Shown here in pieces: positions 1 through 6,370 of a stretch of DNA of 7,689 bases (its first letter is position 1; every line of letters starts with the position of its first letter). The notes under the pieces were generated by a model, which was not told the origin of the DNA, searched no databases, and worked only from the letters and a program-made list of their open reading frames with translations. Source of the stretch: GCA-2786165 sp964625775 (GTDB lineage: Bacteria > Pseudomonadota > Gammaproteobacteria > Legionellales > Legionellaceae); NCBI GenBank assembly GCA_964625775.1, contig CAZVEH010000073.1:1-7689 (forward strand), written 5' to 3'. Made by a program: the position numbers and the translations under genes.

Positions 1-28
1 ATAAAAACGGTATTATATCCCATAAATC

Positions 29-51
29 AGTCATTTAAAAATCAAATGACT
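29..51. repeat. 8-bp perfect inverted repeat, A-rich loop
   Basis: Arms AGTCATTT (29-36) and AAATGACT (44-51) are exactly complementary around a 7-base loop (AAAAATC). No T-run follows on either strand, so it is not a standard intrinsic terminator. It could be an operator, or the terminator hairpin of a gene left of the window. Its A-rich loop resembles that of the longer inverted repeat at 6318-6348, but the arm sequences differ. Confidence 0.45.
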
Positions 52-66
52 ATATCAAGAACAAGC

Positions 67-97
67 CAAGAAAACCATGAACATATAAGGTTTCTTG
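67..97 (+). other. imperfect hairpin in the leader of the first gene
   Basis: CAAGAAAACC (67-76) can pair with GGTTTCTTG (89-97) with one bulged A, leaving a 12-base loop. It lies 93 bp before the start codon at 190, so it may be part of the 5' untranslated leader or the end of an upstream transcript. No convincing -35/-10 pair is visible between 1 and 189, so the transcription start of the following gene is unknown. Function is not assigned. Confidence 0.25.
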
Positions 98-189
98 CAG
101 ACTGCTACAAACGAAGCGTTACATCTTAGTCCAGCTAGAGTAAAGCCAACCGGCGACTTAGACCTGGTGGATAAAAAAGGAGAACACAC

Positions 190-477
190 ATGAAAACCTT
201 CATCTTGGTGACCTGCTTAATGTTAGGTAACTTCTGCTACGCAGACACTATTCTCACATGCATGGTAAACGAGCCGTCTCCTCCCGACACAGCATGCGGA
301 AGCGGGACCACATCCACTTCAGTCACTGGTCAAATGCTTACAGGGCCCTGTCAATGTACTGCCGATAATCAGCAGTCCTTGATGAGCGGCACCTGGCAAT
401 GCTCAACAATAGAGGGCACACTCGACCAGAAACACACGTGCTATTGCTATCTCGATAGAGATAAATGTCCCACCTAG
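190..477 (+). CDS. small exported eight-cysteine protein, unknown function
   Basis: Encodes 95 residues. Residues 1-18 form a clear Sec signal peptide: Lys2, a hydrophobic core FILVTCLMLG, and a probable cleavage after CYA (residue 18). The mature part is only about 77 residues but holds eight cysteines (C24, C36, C54, C56, C71, C84, C86, C93), enough for four disulfides. Two are CxC motifs (C54/C56 and C84/C86). It is also rich in Ser, Thr and Gly around 37-52. The start is well supported by AAGGAG at 177-182, seven bases before ATG. It stands alone on the plus strand and converges with uvrC. The signal peptide and paired cysteines imply a folded periplasmic or secreted domain oxidised by the Dsb system (inference). 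I do not recognise the family. The clean RBS, signal peptide and Cys pattern make it a real gene rather than a chance frame. Confidence 0.75.
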   Translation: MKTFILVTCLMLGNFCYADTILTCMVNEPSPPDTACGSGTTSTSVTGQMLTGPCQCTADNQQSLMSGTWQCSTIEGTLDQKHTCYCYLDRDKCPT

Positions 478-491
478 CATCCTTTTACGAT

Positions 492-520
492 TTGCGCTCT
501 ATTCTAGCCGATGGGCGCAA
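492..520. terminator. weak stem-loop between convergent genes
   Basis: TTGCGC (492-497) pairs with GCGCAA (515-520); a G-U and a C-G pair can extend the stem to eight. It sits between the plus-strand gene ending at 477 and uvrC ending at 552, the usual place for a shared terminator. Neither strand has a T-run directly after it, so it is at best a weak or Rho-assisted terminator. A second small hairpin, ATCCTG (545-550) with CAGGAT (557-562), spans the uvrC stop codon. Confidence 0.3.
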
Positions 521-551
521 TACCACATAAAAATAGACGATCTTATCCTGT

Positions 552-2417
552 TCACTCAGGATGAAAATGCCTATAAATTTTGTCGGCCAAATCTTGACTG
601 ATACCCGGCACTTTCAGCAACTCTGCTGCAGGCGCGTTGCGTAATGCTCGGATACCACCAAAACGCTGTAGCAATGCTTTACGCCGCTTGGGTCCAATCC
701 CTTCGATAGCGTCTAAGGAACTGCTCATACTAGATTTGGTTCTTTTTTTACGATGGGCCGTGATGGCAAAACGATGAGCCTCATCTCGAATATATTGAAT
801 GAAATGCCGCACAGCAGAGTGTTCAGGGACTTGCTGTTCTGTTTGATTGGACGCTAAAATTAATTTTTCCAATCCTGACTTACGCGTAGGTCCTTTGGCC
901 ACACCTAGAATGGTGATGCTTTCGATACCAAGCTTAGCCAATACTCGGCATGCGATGCCAATTTGACCTAAACCACCGTCCATGATCAATACATCAGGTA
1001 AGCGTTGATCTGGATTTTGATAACGCCGGGTTAACGCCTGCTCCATGGCTGCATAATCATCATTGGGTGTGATCCCGTGGATATTGAAATAACGATAATC
1101 ACGTTTAGACGGACCATGCTCGTCAAACACCACGCAAGATGCCACCGTGGCATCTCCTTGAAAATGACTGACATCAAAGCAATCAATGCGGGTGATAGGA
1201 TGCTTGCTGCCCATCAGTTCTGCCAAAGCAGTCATTCGAGACTGAGCAGTTTCTCGAGAGCTATGGTGGTGGAGGATTGCTTGTTGCAAATTCTTGTTCG
1301 CAAACTCAACCCAACGCAGCGCCAAGCCGCGCTTTGCTACTTTGATATGACACGGTTTTTTACGCACGTCACTTAATACCGTTTGCAACAATGCTTGTTC
1401 TTTTACATCACGATCGGTGATGATGGTTTTGGGGATCCGCTCGGGCGAGTCCACATATATCTGTGCTAAAAACGTGCTGAAAACCTGCTGCCATAACGTT
1501 TCTTCGTCTTCATCCTCTAAACTTTCCTGGGGCACTGAGGGGAAATAGTGCTCTGAGCCAATGACCTCACCATGCCTAATTTGCACCAATTGCACGCCAG
1601 AAAAGCCCGGATAAGCTTCCAACACAATAACATCCGCATCCCCTTTCGCCTGCACCATCGATTGCTCTTCTTGAACAGTTCGCAAATGTTGGATTTGATC
1701 ACGTAAAATGGCTGCCTCTTCAAACGCTAAGCGATCCACTGCTGCTTGCATTCGCTTGGTTAAATCATCTAGGATTTGCTGGCTCTTGCCCTGCAAAAAT
1801 CGTTTGGCGTCTTGAACCGAGCGCTGATACTCTTCAGCCGAAATCAAATGGGTACAGGGCGCGGTACACCGTTTAATTTGATATTGCAAACAAGGTCTAG
1901 AGCGTGTATTGAAATATAAATCGGTACAATTGCGAATCTTAAAGAGTTTGTGGATCAAACTCACCGTCTTATGCACTGCAGTTGTACTGGGATAGGGACC
2001 GAAAAAATGTCCAGTGTTGGGTCTTCTTTTACGTCTAACTACGGCAATATTAGGATACAGAGGATGTTCAGACAGATGAATAAAAGGATATGTTTTATCA
2101 TCCCGCATCAAAATATTATATTTGGGATGATGATGTTTGATCCAAGCACACTCTAAAATCAATGCTTCGGTTTCAGAATGCGTCACCGTTACATCTATTC
2201 GAGAAATTTGGCTCAATAACGCGCGGGTTTTTGCTGTTTGTGAGGAGCGATTAAAATAGCTAGACACCCTCTTTTTCAAATTCAATGCTTTACCCACATA
2301 GATGATATCTCCATGCGCATCGAGCATTTTGTACACCCCTGGTTGCGACGTCAAAGTATTTAAAGAATGTCGTAACGCTTGCAGATCCGTGTGTAAGGTC
2401 AGTTGTAGTTCAGTCAT
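552..2417 (-). CDS. uvrC: UvrABC excinuclease subunit C
   Basis: UvrC makes both incisions flanking a DNA lesion after UvrA-UvrB recognition, in cytoplasmic nucleotide excision repair. At 621 residues it has normal length and all domains. The GIY-YIG nuclease comes first (GVY 27-29, YVG 40-42, Arg50, Glu89). Next is the four-cysteine region C164-x11-C176-x7-C184-x3-C188, which matches the spacing reported to hold an iron-sulfur cluster in E. coli UvrC. The UvrB-binding UVR helix pair is at about 212-245. The RNase H-like nuclease keeps Asp415 (FDVSH), Asp480 (MDGG) and His548 (DEAHR). Tandem helix-hairpin-helix motifs fill about 566-618. The gene begins 15 bp after the GacA-type regulator and has no visible Shine-Dalgarno, so translation probably depends on coupling to the upstream gene. 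The N-terminal length before PGVY is close to that of E. coli UvrC, supporting this ATG. pgsA, which often follows uvrC, is absent downstream. Confidence 0.98.
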   Translation of the reverse strand: MTELQLTLHTDLQALRHSLNTLTSQPGVYKMLDAHGDIIYVGKALNLKKRVSSYFNRSSQTAKTRALLSQISRIDVTVTHSETEALILECAWIKHHHPKYNILMRDDKTYPFIHLSEHPLYPNIAVVRRKRRPNTGHFFGPYPSTTAVHKTVSLIHKLFKIRNCTDLYFNTRSRPCLQYQIKRCTAPCTHLISAEEYQRSVQDAKRFLQGKSQQILDDLTKRMQAAVDRLAFEEAAILRDQIQHLRTVQEEQSMVQAKGDADVIVLEAYPGFSGVQLVQIRHGEVIGSEHYFPSVPQESLEDEDEETLWQQVFSTFLAQIYVDSPERIPKTIITDRDVKEQALLQTVLSDVRKKPCHIKVAKRGLALRWVEFANKNLQQAILHHHSSRETAQSRMTALAELMGSKHPITRIDCFDVSHFQGDATVASCVVFDEHGPSKRDYRYFNIHGITPNDDYAAMEQALTRRYQNPDQRLPDVLIMDGGLGQIGIACRVLAKLGIESITILGVAKGPTRKSGLEKLILASNQTEQQVPEHSAVRHFIQYIRDEAHRFAITAHRKKRTKSSMSSSLDAIEGIGPKRRKALLQRFGGIRALRNAPAAELLKVPGISQDLADKIYRHFHPE

Positions 2418-2432
2418 TTAAAAAAGTGACAA

Positions 2433-3080
2433 TCAAGGCTCATCAGGACGTTCAATCAAGCGGTGTTTCATCGCCAAATAAGTCAGTTCAACATCATTTT
2501 TGATACCCAATTTGTCAAATATTCGATATCGGTATCCGTTAATTGTTTTGGCACTTAAAAACAGTCTGTCTGCGATCTCTTGCACAGTGACCCCGCGGGT
2601 GATCATCAGCATCACTTGCATTTCTCGTTCAGACAAGGCATCAAAAGGAGAGTCAGAATGGGCTTGCAAACTATCTATAGCCATTTTTTGAGCGATTTCT
2701 GCACTCAAATATCGCTCACCTTGGTGAACTTTTCTAATCGCCGCGGCCAAATCTTGAGAACCTGATTCTTTGGTTAAATACCCCATTGCCCCTAATTGTA
2801 AAATTCGACTGGGCAAACTCTCGGTAGACAAAGCAGTAACCGCAATCACCTTTACCTCTGGATGCGATTTATGCAAACGGCGCGTAACTTCCCAACCATC
2901 TATACCAGGCATTTTCATATCTAAGAGAACAACATGGGGTTGATGTGCTCTGATAAACTCCAAAGCTCGCTCACCACTTTCAGCTTCACCCACAACATTT
3001 ATGTCAGGCAAATCATCGAGTAAACGCCGAATACCCATTCGCACCAAAGCATGGTCATCCACAATGAGTACATGAATCAA
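2433..3080 (-). CDS. gacA: GacA/UvrY/LetA-family response regulator
   Basis: A two-component response regulator of the NarL/FixJ class (GacA in Pseudomonas, UvrY in E. coli, LetA in Legionella). These receive phosphate from a BarA/GacS/LetS hybrid kinase and activate small RNAs that titrate CsrA/RsmA. Numbered from the TTG start proposed here, the receiver domain has Asp8-Asp9, phospho-acceptor Asp54 (LLDMKMPG), Thr82 and Lys104. The LuxR-type helix-turn-helix runs from LSERE (about 149) through the KTINGYRYR recognition helix (about 178-186) to DVELTYLAM, the GacA signature. Starting at 3080 gives 215 residues beginning MIHVLIVDDHALVR, matching GacA/UvrY (MIKVLVVDDH, MINVLLVDDH; 214-218 residues). 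AAGGAG lies six bases before this TTG. A longer reading from TTG 3095 is less likely because the ribosome site would fall inside it. Operon with uvrC, 15 bp apart. The cognate sensor kinase is not in the window. Confidence 0.95.
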   Translation of the reverse strand: MIHVLIVDDHALVRMGIRRLLDDLPDINVVGEAESGERALEFIRAHQPHVVLLDMKMPGIDGWEVTRRLHKSHPEVKVIAVTALSTESLPSRILQLGAMGYLTKESGSQDLAAAIRKVHQGERYLSAEIAQKMAIDSLQAHSDSPFDALSEREMQVMLMITRGVTVQEIADRLFLSAKTINGYRYRIFDKLGIKNDVELTYLAMKHRLIERPDEP

Positions 3081-3086
3081 ACGATG

Positions 3087-3092
3087 CTCCTT
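3087..3092 (-). promoter_or_regulatory. Shine-Dalgarno that fixes the gacA start
   Basis: On the minus strand AAGGAG is followed by CATCGT and then TTG at 3080-3078, a six-base spacing. The in-frame TTG at 3095-3093 sits directly before this AAGGAG and has no ribosome site of its own, only AT-rich sequence. This selects TTG 3080 as start and removes five residues (MKEHR) from the longer reading. Confidence 0.8.
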
Positions 3093-3121
3093 CAATTAAA
3101 TCACTCAATACAAAATATGAA

Positions 3122-3127
3122 AGTATA
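3122..3127 (-). promoter_or_regulatory. candidate -10 element for gacA-uvrC
   Basis: The minus strand reads TATACT (five of six to TATAAT) in an AT-rich stretch between phhA and the regulator, 41 bp before the TTG start. No good -35 hexamer lies 16-18 bases upstream; the nearest, TTGTAA, is 20 bases away. The promoter is plausible from its position, but the element is weak evidence. Confidence 0.3.
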
Positions 3128-3174
3128 TTAACAAGATTGGTTGAATTTTACAATCCGCAGGTATCGTTACCCTG

Positions 3175-3993
3175 CTAACATGCATGAATATGAATATTAG
3201 GATTATGGTCTTCAACCGCAAACAATGGCGGAAACTCACCTAGGGTTCTGGCTTGGTTCAACATCGTCTTTAGATCTGTTCTCACCATAGTATAGAGCTG
3301 TTGGTAATCATCAATTACGAAGTAGGTCGATTGTAATTGATCGATTCGATAAGGGGTTCTGAAAGCCACAAGGGGATCAAATAAGATACGTAAAGGCAAA
3401 TGACTTTCAACACAATAGATGGTTTCAGTCACAGAAGATAAAATACCACCTCCGTAAATTCGCAAGCCTTGCGGCGTTCGAATCAAACCAAACTCCACTG
3501 TATACCAAAAAAGTCGTTGCAATAAAGGCCAATCCGTTTCCGGCAGAGTGAGCACAAGCTGAGCATAAGCTTGAATAAAATCAGCGTATACGGGATCGGC
3601 CAACATCGGGCAATGTCCAAAGATCTCATGAAAAATATCAGGCTCTTTGACATAATCTAATTCTTCTTGGATTCGAATAAACGTTGCAGCCGGAAAACGC
3701 CGTGCCGCCAATAACTCAAAAAAAGCCCGTGCTGAAATCAGCGCCGCAACGGGTGCTACTTCCCAGCCCGTCAACACCGACAATCGCTGATTGATAGCCG
3801 GTAATTGCGGAATGCTATCCTCAGTCAGCTTTAAAGCGTCTAAGCCAGCCAGGTACTCATCAGCAGCACGCCCCGGTAAGATTTTTTTTTGTCGAGAAAA
3901 TAGTTGTTGCCAAACATGATGCTCTTCTGAAGAATAGTCAATCTGCCCAGAAGCATTAGGCTGATGTGCTCGATAGCGACTCACAAAATTCAT
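3175..3993 (-). CDS. phhA: phenylalanine 4-monooxygenase
   Basis: Converts L-phenylalanine to L-tyrosine with O2 and a tetrahydropterin, using a mononuclear non-haem iron, in the cytoplasm. The 272-residue protein is a single catalytic domain, the usual bacterial form without the regulatory ACT domain of animal enzymes. The iron ligands are visible as His122 and His127 in FHEIFGHCP, and Glu167 in WYTVEFGL. Other family hallmarks include EELDYVKEPDIFHE just before the histidines and GGGILSS after Glu167. The start is ATG with AAGGAG at 3999-4004, five bases upstream. It lies 81 bp after bioC and 94 bp before the GacA-type regulator. No pterin carbinolamine dehydratase (phhB) partner is in the window, so cofactor recycling must be encoded elsewhere. 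In Legionella this enzyme supplies tyrosine and feeds homogentisate-derived pigment; that role here is inference. The C-terminus, rich in His (NIHIHAC), is of unknown meaning. Confidence 0.97.
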   Translation of the reverse strand: MNFVSRYRAHQPNASGQIDYSSEEHHVWQQLFSRQKKILPGRAADEYLAGLDALKLTEDSIPQLPAINQRLSVLTGWEVAPVAALISARAFFELLAARRFPAATFIRIQEELDYVKEPDIFHEIFGHCPMLADPVYADFIQAYAQLVLTLPETDWPLLQRLFWYTVEFGLIRTPQGLRIYGGGILSSVTETIYCVESHLPLRILFDPLVAFRTPYRIDQLQSTYFVIDDYQQLYTMVRTDLKTMLNQARTLGEFPPLFAVEDHNPNIHIHAC

Positions 3994-4029
3994 ATCTACT
4001 CCTTACTGAGACTTTAGCCTTTAAAAACA

Positions 4030-4047
4030 TGGCTTCATATGAATCCA
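4030..4047. promoter_or_regulatory. 18-bp near-perfect palindrome upstream of phhA
   Basis: TGGCTTCATATGAATCCA is an 18-base palindrome with one mismatched pair (C/T at the fourth position from each end), including a perfect TTCATATGAA core. It lies 37-54 bp before the phhA ATG in the bioC-phhA gap, where an operator would be expected. It does not match the TyrR box (TGTAAA-N6-TTTACA). A binding protein is not identified. Confidence 0.4.
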
Positions 4048-4074
4048 CTCTTCACCCATAGCAGAAAAAGAATT

Positions 4075-4944
4075 CTATAGGTCTTTTTTGACCAAAGATG
4101 CTTTCAAATCAGCTACACTGAAAGACGCTTCTATCCCATGTTGGCTTCTATGGCGTTGGCTCTTCCAAGCATGTCCGTAGACCACTTCGTACGTCAATGG
4201 GTATTTTTCCGTCTCGGTCTTAAACGCTGCCATTGCTTGTTCAAACTTACGCCATGAATGTTTACCCGTCAACCCTGGGTTGCGTTGCTTGTGAATATTT
4301 TTCACCCCCTGGGCTTTTAAACTGCGTAACAAATCCGTCAAAGTCGAATAATGGGCCGTTAAGATCTCCATATCTACGACGGGATCTTCAAATAATTCGG
4401 ATACTAAGCAATCCCCAATATGATGCATGTCATAAAACTCGTTCACATGCTCGTACGCGTCTGCTTGTTTAAATGCACTTCTGAGTTCTTGAAAAGTATC
4501 TGGACCTAAGGTTGAAAACAATAAACAACCGCCGGGATGCATGACACGATTTAATTCTTTGACCAACGCTGGCAAAGAGTCAGCCCAATGGATCACTTGA
4601 TTTGAGACAATCAAATCAAACTGCCCTGACGCAAAAGGCAGTTGTTGCATATCAGCATTGACCAAATCCCATTTTTTCAGCCATGGTTGTTTGGCATTCG
4701 CAGCAACCAACATGGCATGGGCAATATCTAAAGCAACAATGTGCGCTTTGGGATAACGTTTTTTCAACTGTTTTAAAAAAACACCCGGCCCACAACCCAA
4801 ATCCAAAATAAATCGTGGCGTTATCTTTAAATAGTCCAATCGCTCAAACAGCCGTTGACCAATTTCAAATTGAATAGCAGCCGCACGCTCATAGTCTGGG
4901 GCATGTGCATTAAAAGAATGTCCAATTTCAACCATTGATTTCAT
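4075..4944 (-). CDS. bioC: malonyl-ACP O-methyltransferase BioC
   Basis: Methylates the free carboxyl of malonyl-ACP with S-adenosylmethionine, disguising it so fatty acid synthesis can build the pimeloyl chain of biotin. The 289-residue protein has a Rossmann methyltransferase fold. SAM motif I is LDLGCGPG (47-54), with acidic Asp73 (ALDIA), NADMQQLPF (96-104) and SNQVIHW (114-120). BioC-specific signatures follow: LLFSTLGPDTFQELRSAF (141-158), then HVNEFYDMHHIGD, and late GLTGK, as in E. coli-type BioC. These separate it from UbiE-like methyltransferases. The start is uncertain: ATG 4944 and ATG 4935 (residue 4) are both possible and neither has a clear ribosome site. It is divergent from comF. 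In many gammaproteobacteria comF flanks a bioB-F-H-C-D cluster; here only bioC is present, so the rest of the pathway must lie elsewhere. It ends 81 bp before phhA and may be cotranscribed with it. Confidence 0.95.
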   Translation of the reverse strand: MKSMVEIGHSFNAHAPDYERAAAIQFEIGQRLFERLDYLKITPRFILDLGCGPGVFLKQLKKRYPKAHIVALDIAHAMLVAANAKQPWLKKWDLVNADMQQLPFASGQFDLIVSNQVIHWADSLPALVKELNRVMHPGGCLLFSTLGPDTFQELRSAFKQADAYEHVNEFYDMHHIGDCLVSELFEDPVVDMEILTAHYSTLTDLLRSLKAQGVKNIHKQRNPGLTGKHSWRKFEQAMAAFKTETEKYPLTYEVVYGHAWKSQRHRSQHGIEASFSVADLKASLVKKDL

Positions 4945-4972
4945 CGTAAAAACAACTAAAATTCAAAGTCCG

Positions 4973-4981
4973 AGTGTAACA
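4973..4981 (-). promoter_or_regulatory. candidate extended -10 for bioC
   Basis: The minus strand reads TGTTACACT, a TG-N extended -10 with TACACT (four of six) 28 bp before ATG 4944. No convincing -35 is present. The 98-bp bioC/comF gap must hold divergent promoters, but no BirA-type operator (TTGTAAACC with inverted partner) is seen. Low confidence. Confidence 0.3.
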
Positions 4982-5042
4982 TAAAAGCAAGGAAGAAGCT
5001 TTTCCTCGGCAATCCAACCATCTCTGCCCATAAGGATTTACT

Positions 5043-5717
5043 ATGCTGCATTGGATCCCGCGTTTGTCCGCCTTATGTCGACTTTGTGGACAATATCACA
5101 AAGAGCACCATGCCATTTGTCATCCTTGCACCCTATTGCTTGAACCACTAGGCCCTGCTTGCTACTCTTGCGCTGTGCCATTGCCCGCCCAAGATCCATT
5201 ACGCTGTGGAGCATGCAGTGTGCAACGCCCGTATCTTGATCGCGTGATCACCGCACACCGTTTCACCGAACCTTTGCGCACGTTGATACATGCTTTTAAA
5301 TATGATTCAGCCTTGTATCTGACATCCCTGCTTGTAGAGCTCATGTGGACTGCAAAAGAAGGGGATTATACAACAGACTGCTTGATCCCTATCCCACTTC
5401 ATCACCAGCGACTTAAGGACAGAGGGTTTAATCAAGCTGCTGTTTTGGCATCACAACTCAGTCAGAAACTGCAAAAACCTTATGATTTATACCGCTGTGA
5501 TAAAGTCATTCCGACTTTACCGCAAGCAGGATTATCGGCAAAAGAACGTCAAACCAATTTAAAAAAGGCATTTCGCGTCAGTTCATTGCCGTATCAACAT
5601 GTCACTTTGGTAGATGATTTATTCACCACCGGCTCCACAGCCAATGAGGTCGCCAAAACATTAAAGCAAAGAGGCGTGCAACGTGTTGATTTGTGGTGCT
5701 GTGCCCGCGCCTGTTAG
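5043..5717 (+). CDS. comF: ComF family phosphoribosyltransferase-like protein
   Basis: ComF (GntX in E. coli) is linked to natural transformation and DNA use; in competent bacteria it acts in the cytoplasm on incoming single-stranded DNA with the transformation machinery. The 224-residue protein starts with eight cysteines in four CxxC pairs (C12/C15, C26/C29, C40/C43, C55/C58), an intact zinc-binding region. A PRTase-like domain follows with LIPIPLHHQRLKDRGFNQA (114-132) and the PRPP loop VDDLFTTGST (189-198), both complete. AAGGA at 5032-5036 sits six bases before ATG. It is divergent from bioC, a neighbour pairing common in gammaproteobacteria. Its TAG stop overlaps the TAA stop of the convergent gene on the other strand. 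Biochemical activity of the family is not well settled; the family call is secure. Confidence 0.95.
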   Translation: MLHWIPRLSALCRLCGQYHKEHHAICHPCTLLLEPLGPACYSCAVPLPAQDPLRCGACSVQRPYLDRVITAHRFTEPLRTLIHAFKYDSALYLTSLLVELMWTAKEGDYTTDCLIPIPLHHQRLKDRGFNQAAVLASQLSQKLQKPYDLYRCDKVIPTLPQAGLSAKERQTNLKKAFRVSSLPYQHVTLVDDLFTTGSTANEVAKTLKQRGVQRVDLWCCARAC

Positions 5718-6190
5718 AACGAACCCTTTGCGTTACTAGGTATCGCATGGCTATAGAGTGTCCAAAGTATTTTTCCAGGCTTATTATGAGGGCAACTCTG
5801 ATGTTCAAATGTAAAACCAGCATCCATATTGGCCACACTCCAAATCCAACCTTTGACGTAATGAGAATCGCCTGCCCAAATATCATGCTCGGATTCTATG
5901 GTAACGAATTTATCAGCGCCGCATTGATAGCTCAATACCATATCAGAGCCTTGAAAAGGAAAATCCTGTACTTTAACCATTCTCTTTTCTTCATTGGGCT
6001 GGAGAGACAGCGGATGAACGATATCTTCTAGATAACCGCGTCTTAGAATTTGCTGCGTTACGGTACACACTGCTTCCGTATTATTTTTCACAAAAATCTC
6101 AAACATTCTCGCATCAGGGCACTCAGGTTGGGTGGCACTTGCCAAAACTTGAGCTGTATAACAAAACAAAATCAGTGCTATTTTTTTCAT
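5714..6190 (-). CDS. exported four-cysteine protein, unknown function
   Basis: Encodes 158 residues. Residues 1-19 are a signal peptide (KK, hydrophobic IALILFCYTAQVLA, cleavage probably after A17 or A19). The mature part has four cysteines (C24, C42, C90, C133), suiting two disulfides. Alternating hydrophobic and polar stretches such as FEIFVKNNT, MVLSYQC and KFVTIES suggest a beta-rich fold, and VKGWIWSV and KILWTLY are aromatic-rich. There is no lipobox and no later membrane segment, so it should be soluble in the periplasm or secreted. Start support: AGAGGA at 6197-6202, six bases before ATG, and a strong extended -10 at 6265-6273. It is monocistronic by appearance, downstream of the kinase-like gene but with its own promoter. 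I do not recognise the family; it loosely resembles small secreted hypotheticals of Legionella-type bacteria, from memory only. Confidence 0.8.
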   Translation of the reverse strand: MKKIALILFCYTAQVLASATQPECPDARMFEIFVKNNTEAVCTVTQQILRRGYLEDIVHPLSLQPNEEKRMVKVQDFPFQGSDMVLSYQCGADKFVTIESEHDIWAGDSHYVKGWIWSVANMDAGFTFEHQSCPHNKPGKILWTLYSHAIPSNAKGSF

Positions 6191-6264
6191 GAAAAGTCCT
6201 CTAAATAATGAGCGCCCAGATATGGGGCATCAGGCAGGGTGAAAGGATTTTTAAAAATTAATTT

Positions 6265-6273
6265 ATTATACCA
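6265..6273 (-). promoter_or_regulatory. extended -10 promoter of the exported protein gene
   Basis: The minus strand reads TGGTATAAT, a perfect TATAAT with the TG-N extension. No good -35 lies upstream, which extended -10 promoters tolerate. Transcription would begin near 6258, giving a leader of about 68 bases. That leader contains a small GCCC/GGGC hairpin before the ribosome site. The ten bases ATGGTATAAT recur exactly in the promoter of the neighbouring kinase-like gene. Confidence 0.7.
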
Positions 6274-6317
6274 TCTGTCCGTGAAGTTTCGCCATTTTTC
6301 CAGAGCGGTGAGTAGAT

Positions 6318-6348
6318 CTCTGTTCATGATAAAAATTCATGAACAGAG
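6318..6348. repeat. 12-bp perfect inverted repeat, 7-base loop
   Basis: Arms CTCTGTTCATGA (6318-6329) and TCATGAACAGAG (6337-6348) match without error around TAAAAAT. It lies 22 bp beyond the stop of the kinase-like gene and 45 bp upstream of the -10 of the next gene. It could terminate the first transcript, but neither strand has a T-run after the stem. It could equally be an operator for the downstream promoter. The 12-bp perfection makes chance unlikely. Confidence 0.7.
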
Positions 6349-6370
6349 TAAATAAAGGTTACCCAATCTG

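Noticed and set aside
190..477. Toxin or bacteriocin assignment for the eight-cysteine protein
   Set aside because: No immunity gene, leader motif or known toxin signature nearby; the Cys content alone does not show function.
1077..1376. Plus-strand 99-codon open frame opposite uvrC
   Set aside because: Lies wholly inside the uvrC coding region on the other strand; the product has no recognisable motif. A shadow of a well-conserved gene.
3150..3174. Hairpin after phhA as a terminator (CAGGGTA/TACCTG on the minus strand)
   Set aside because: Only about six pairs with a bulge and no T-run; too weak to call.
4945..5042. BirA-type biotin operator between bioC and comF
   Set aside because: No TTGTAAACC or inverted partner is found in the 98 bp, so biotin-BirA control is not supported.
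5693..6031. 112-codon plus-strand frame running across the comF end
   Set aside because: Opposes the signal-peptide gene, has no ribosome site and no signal or domain.
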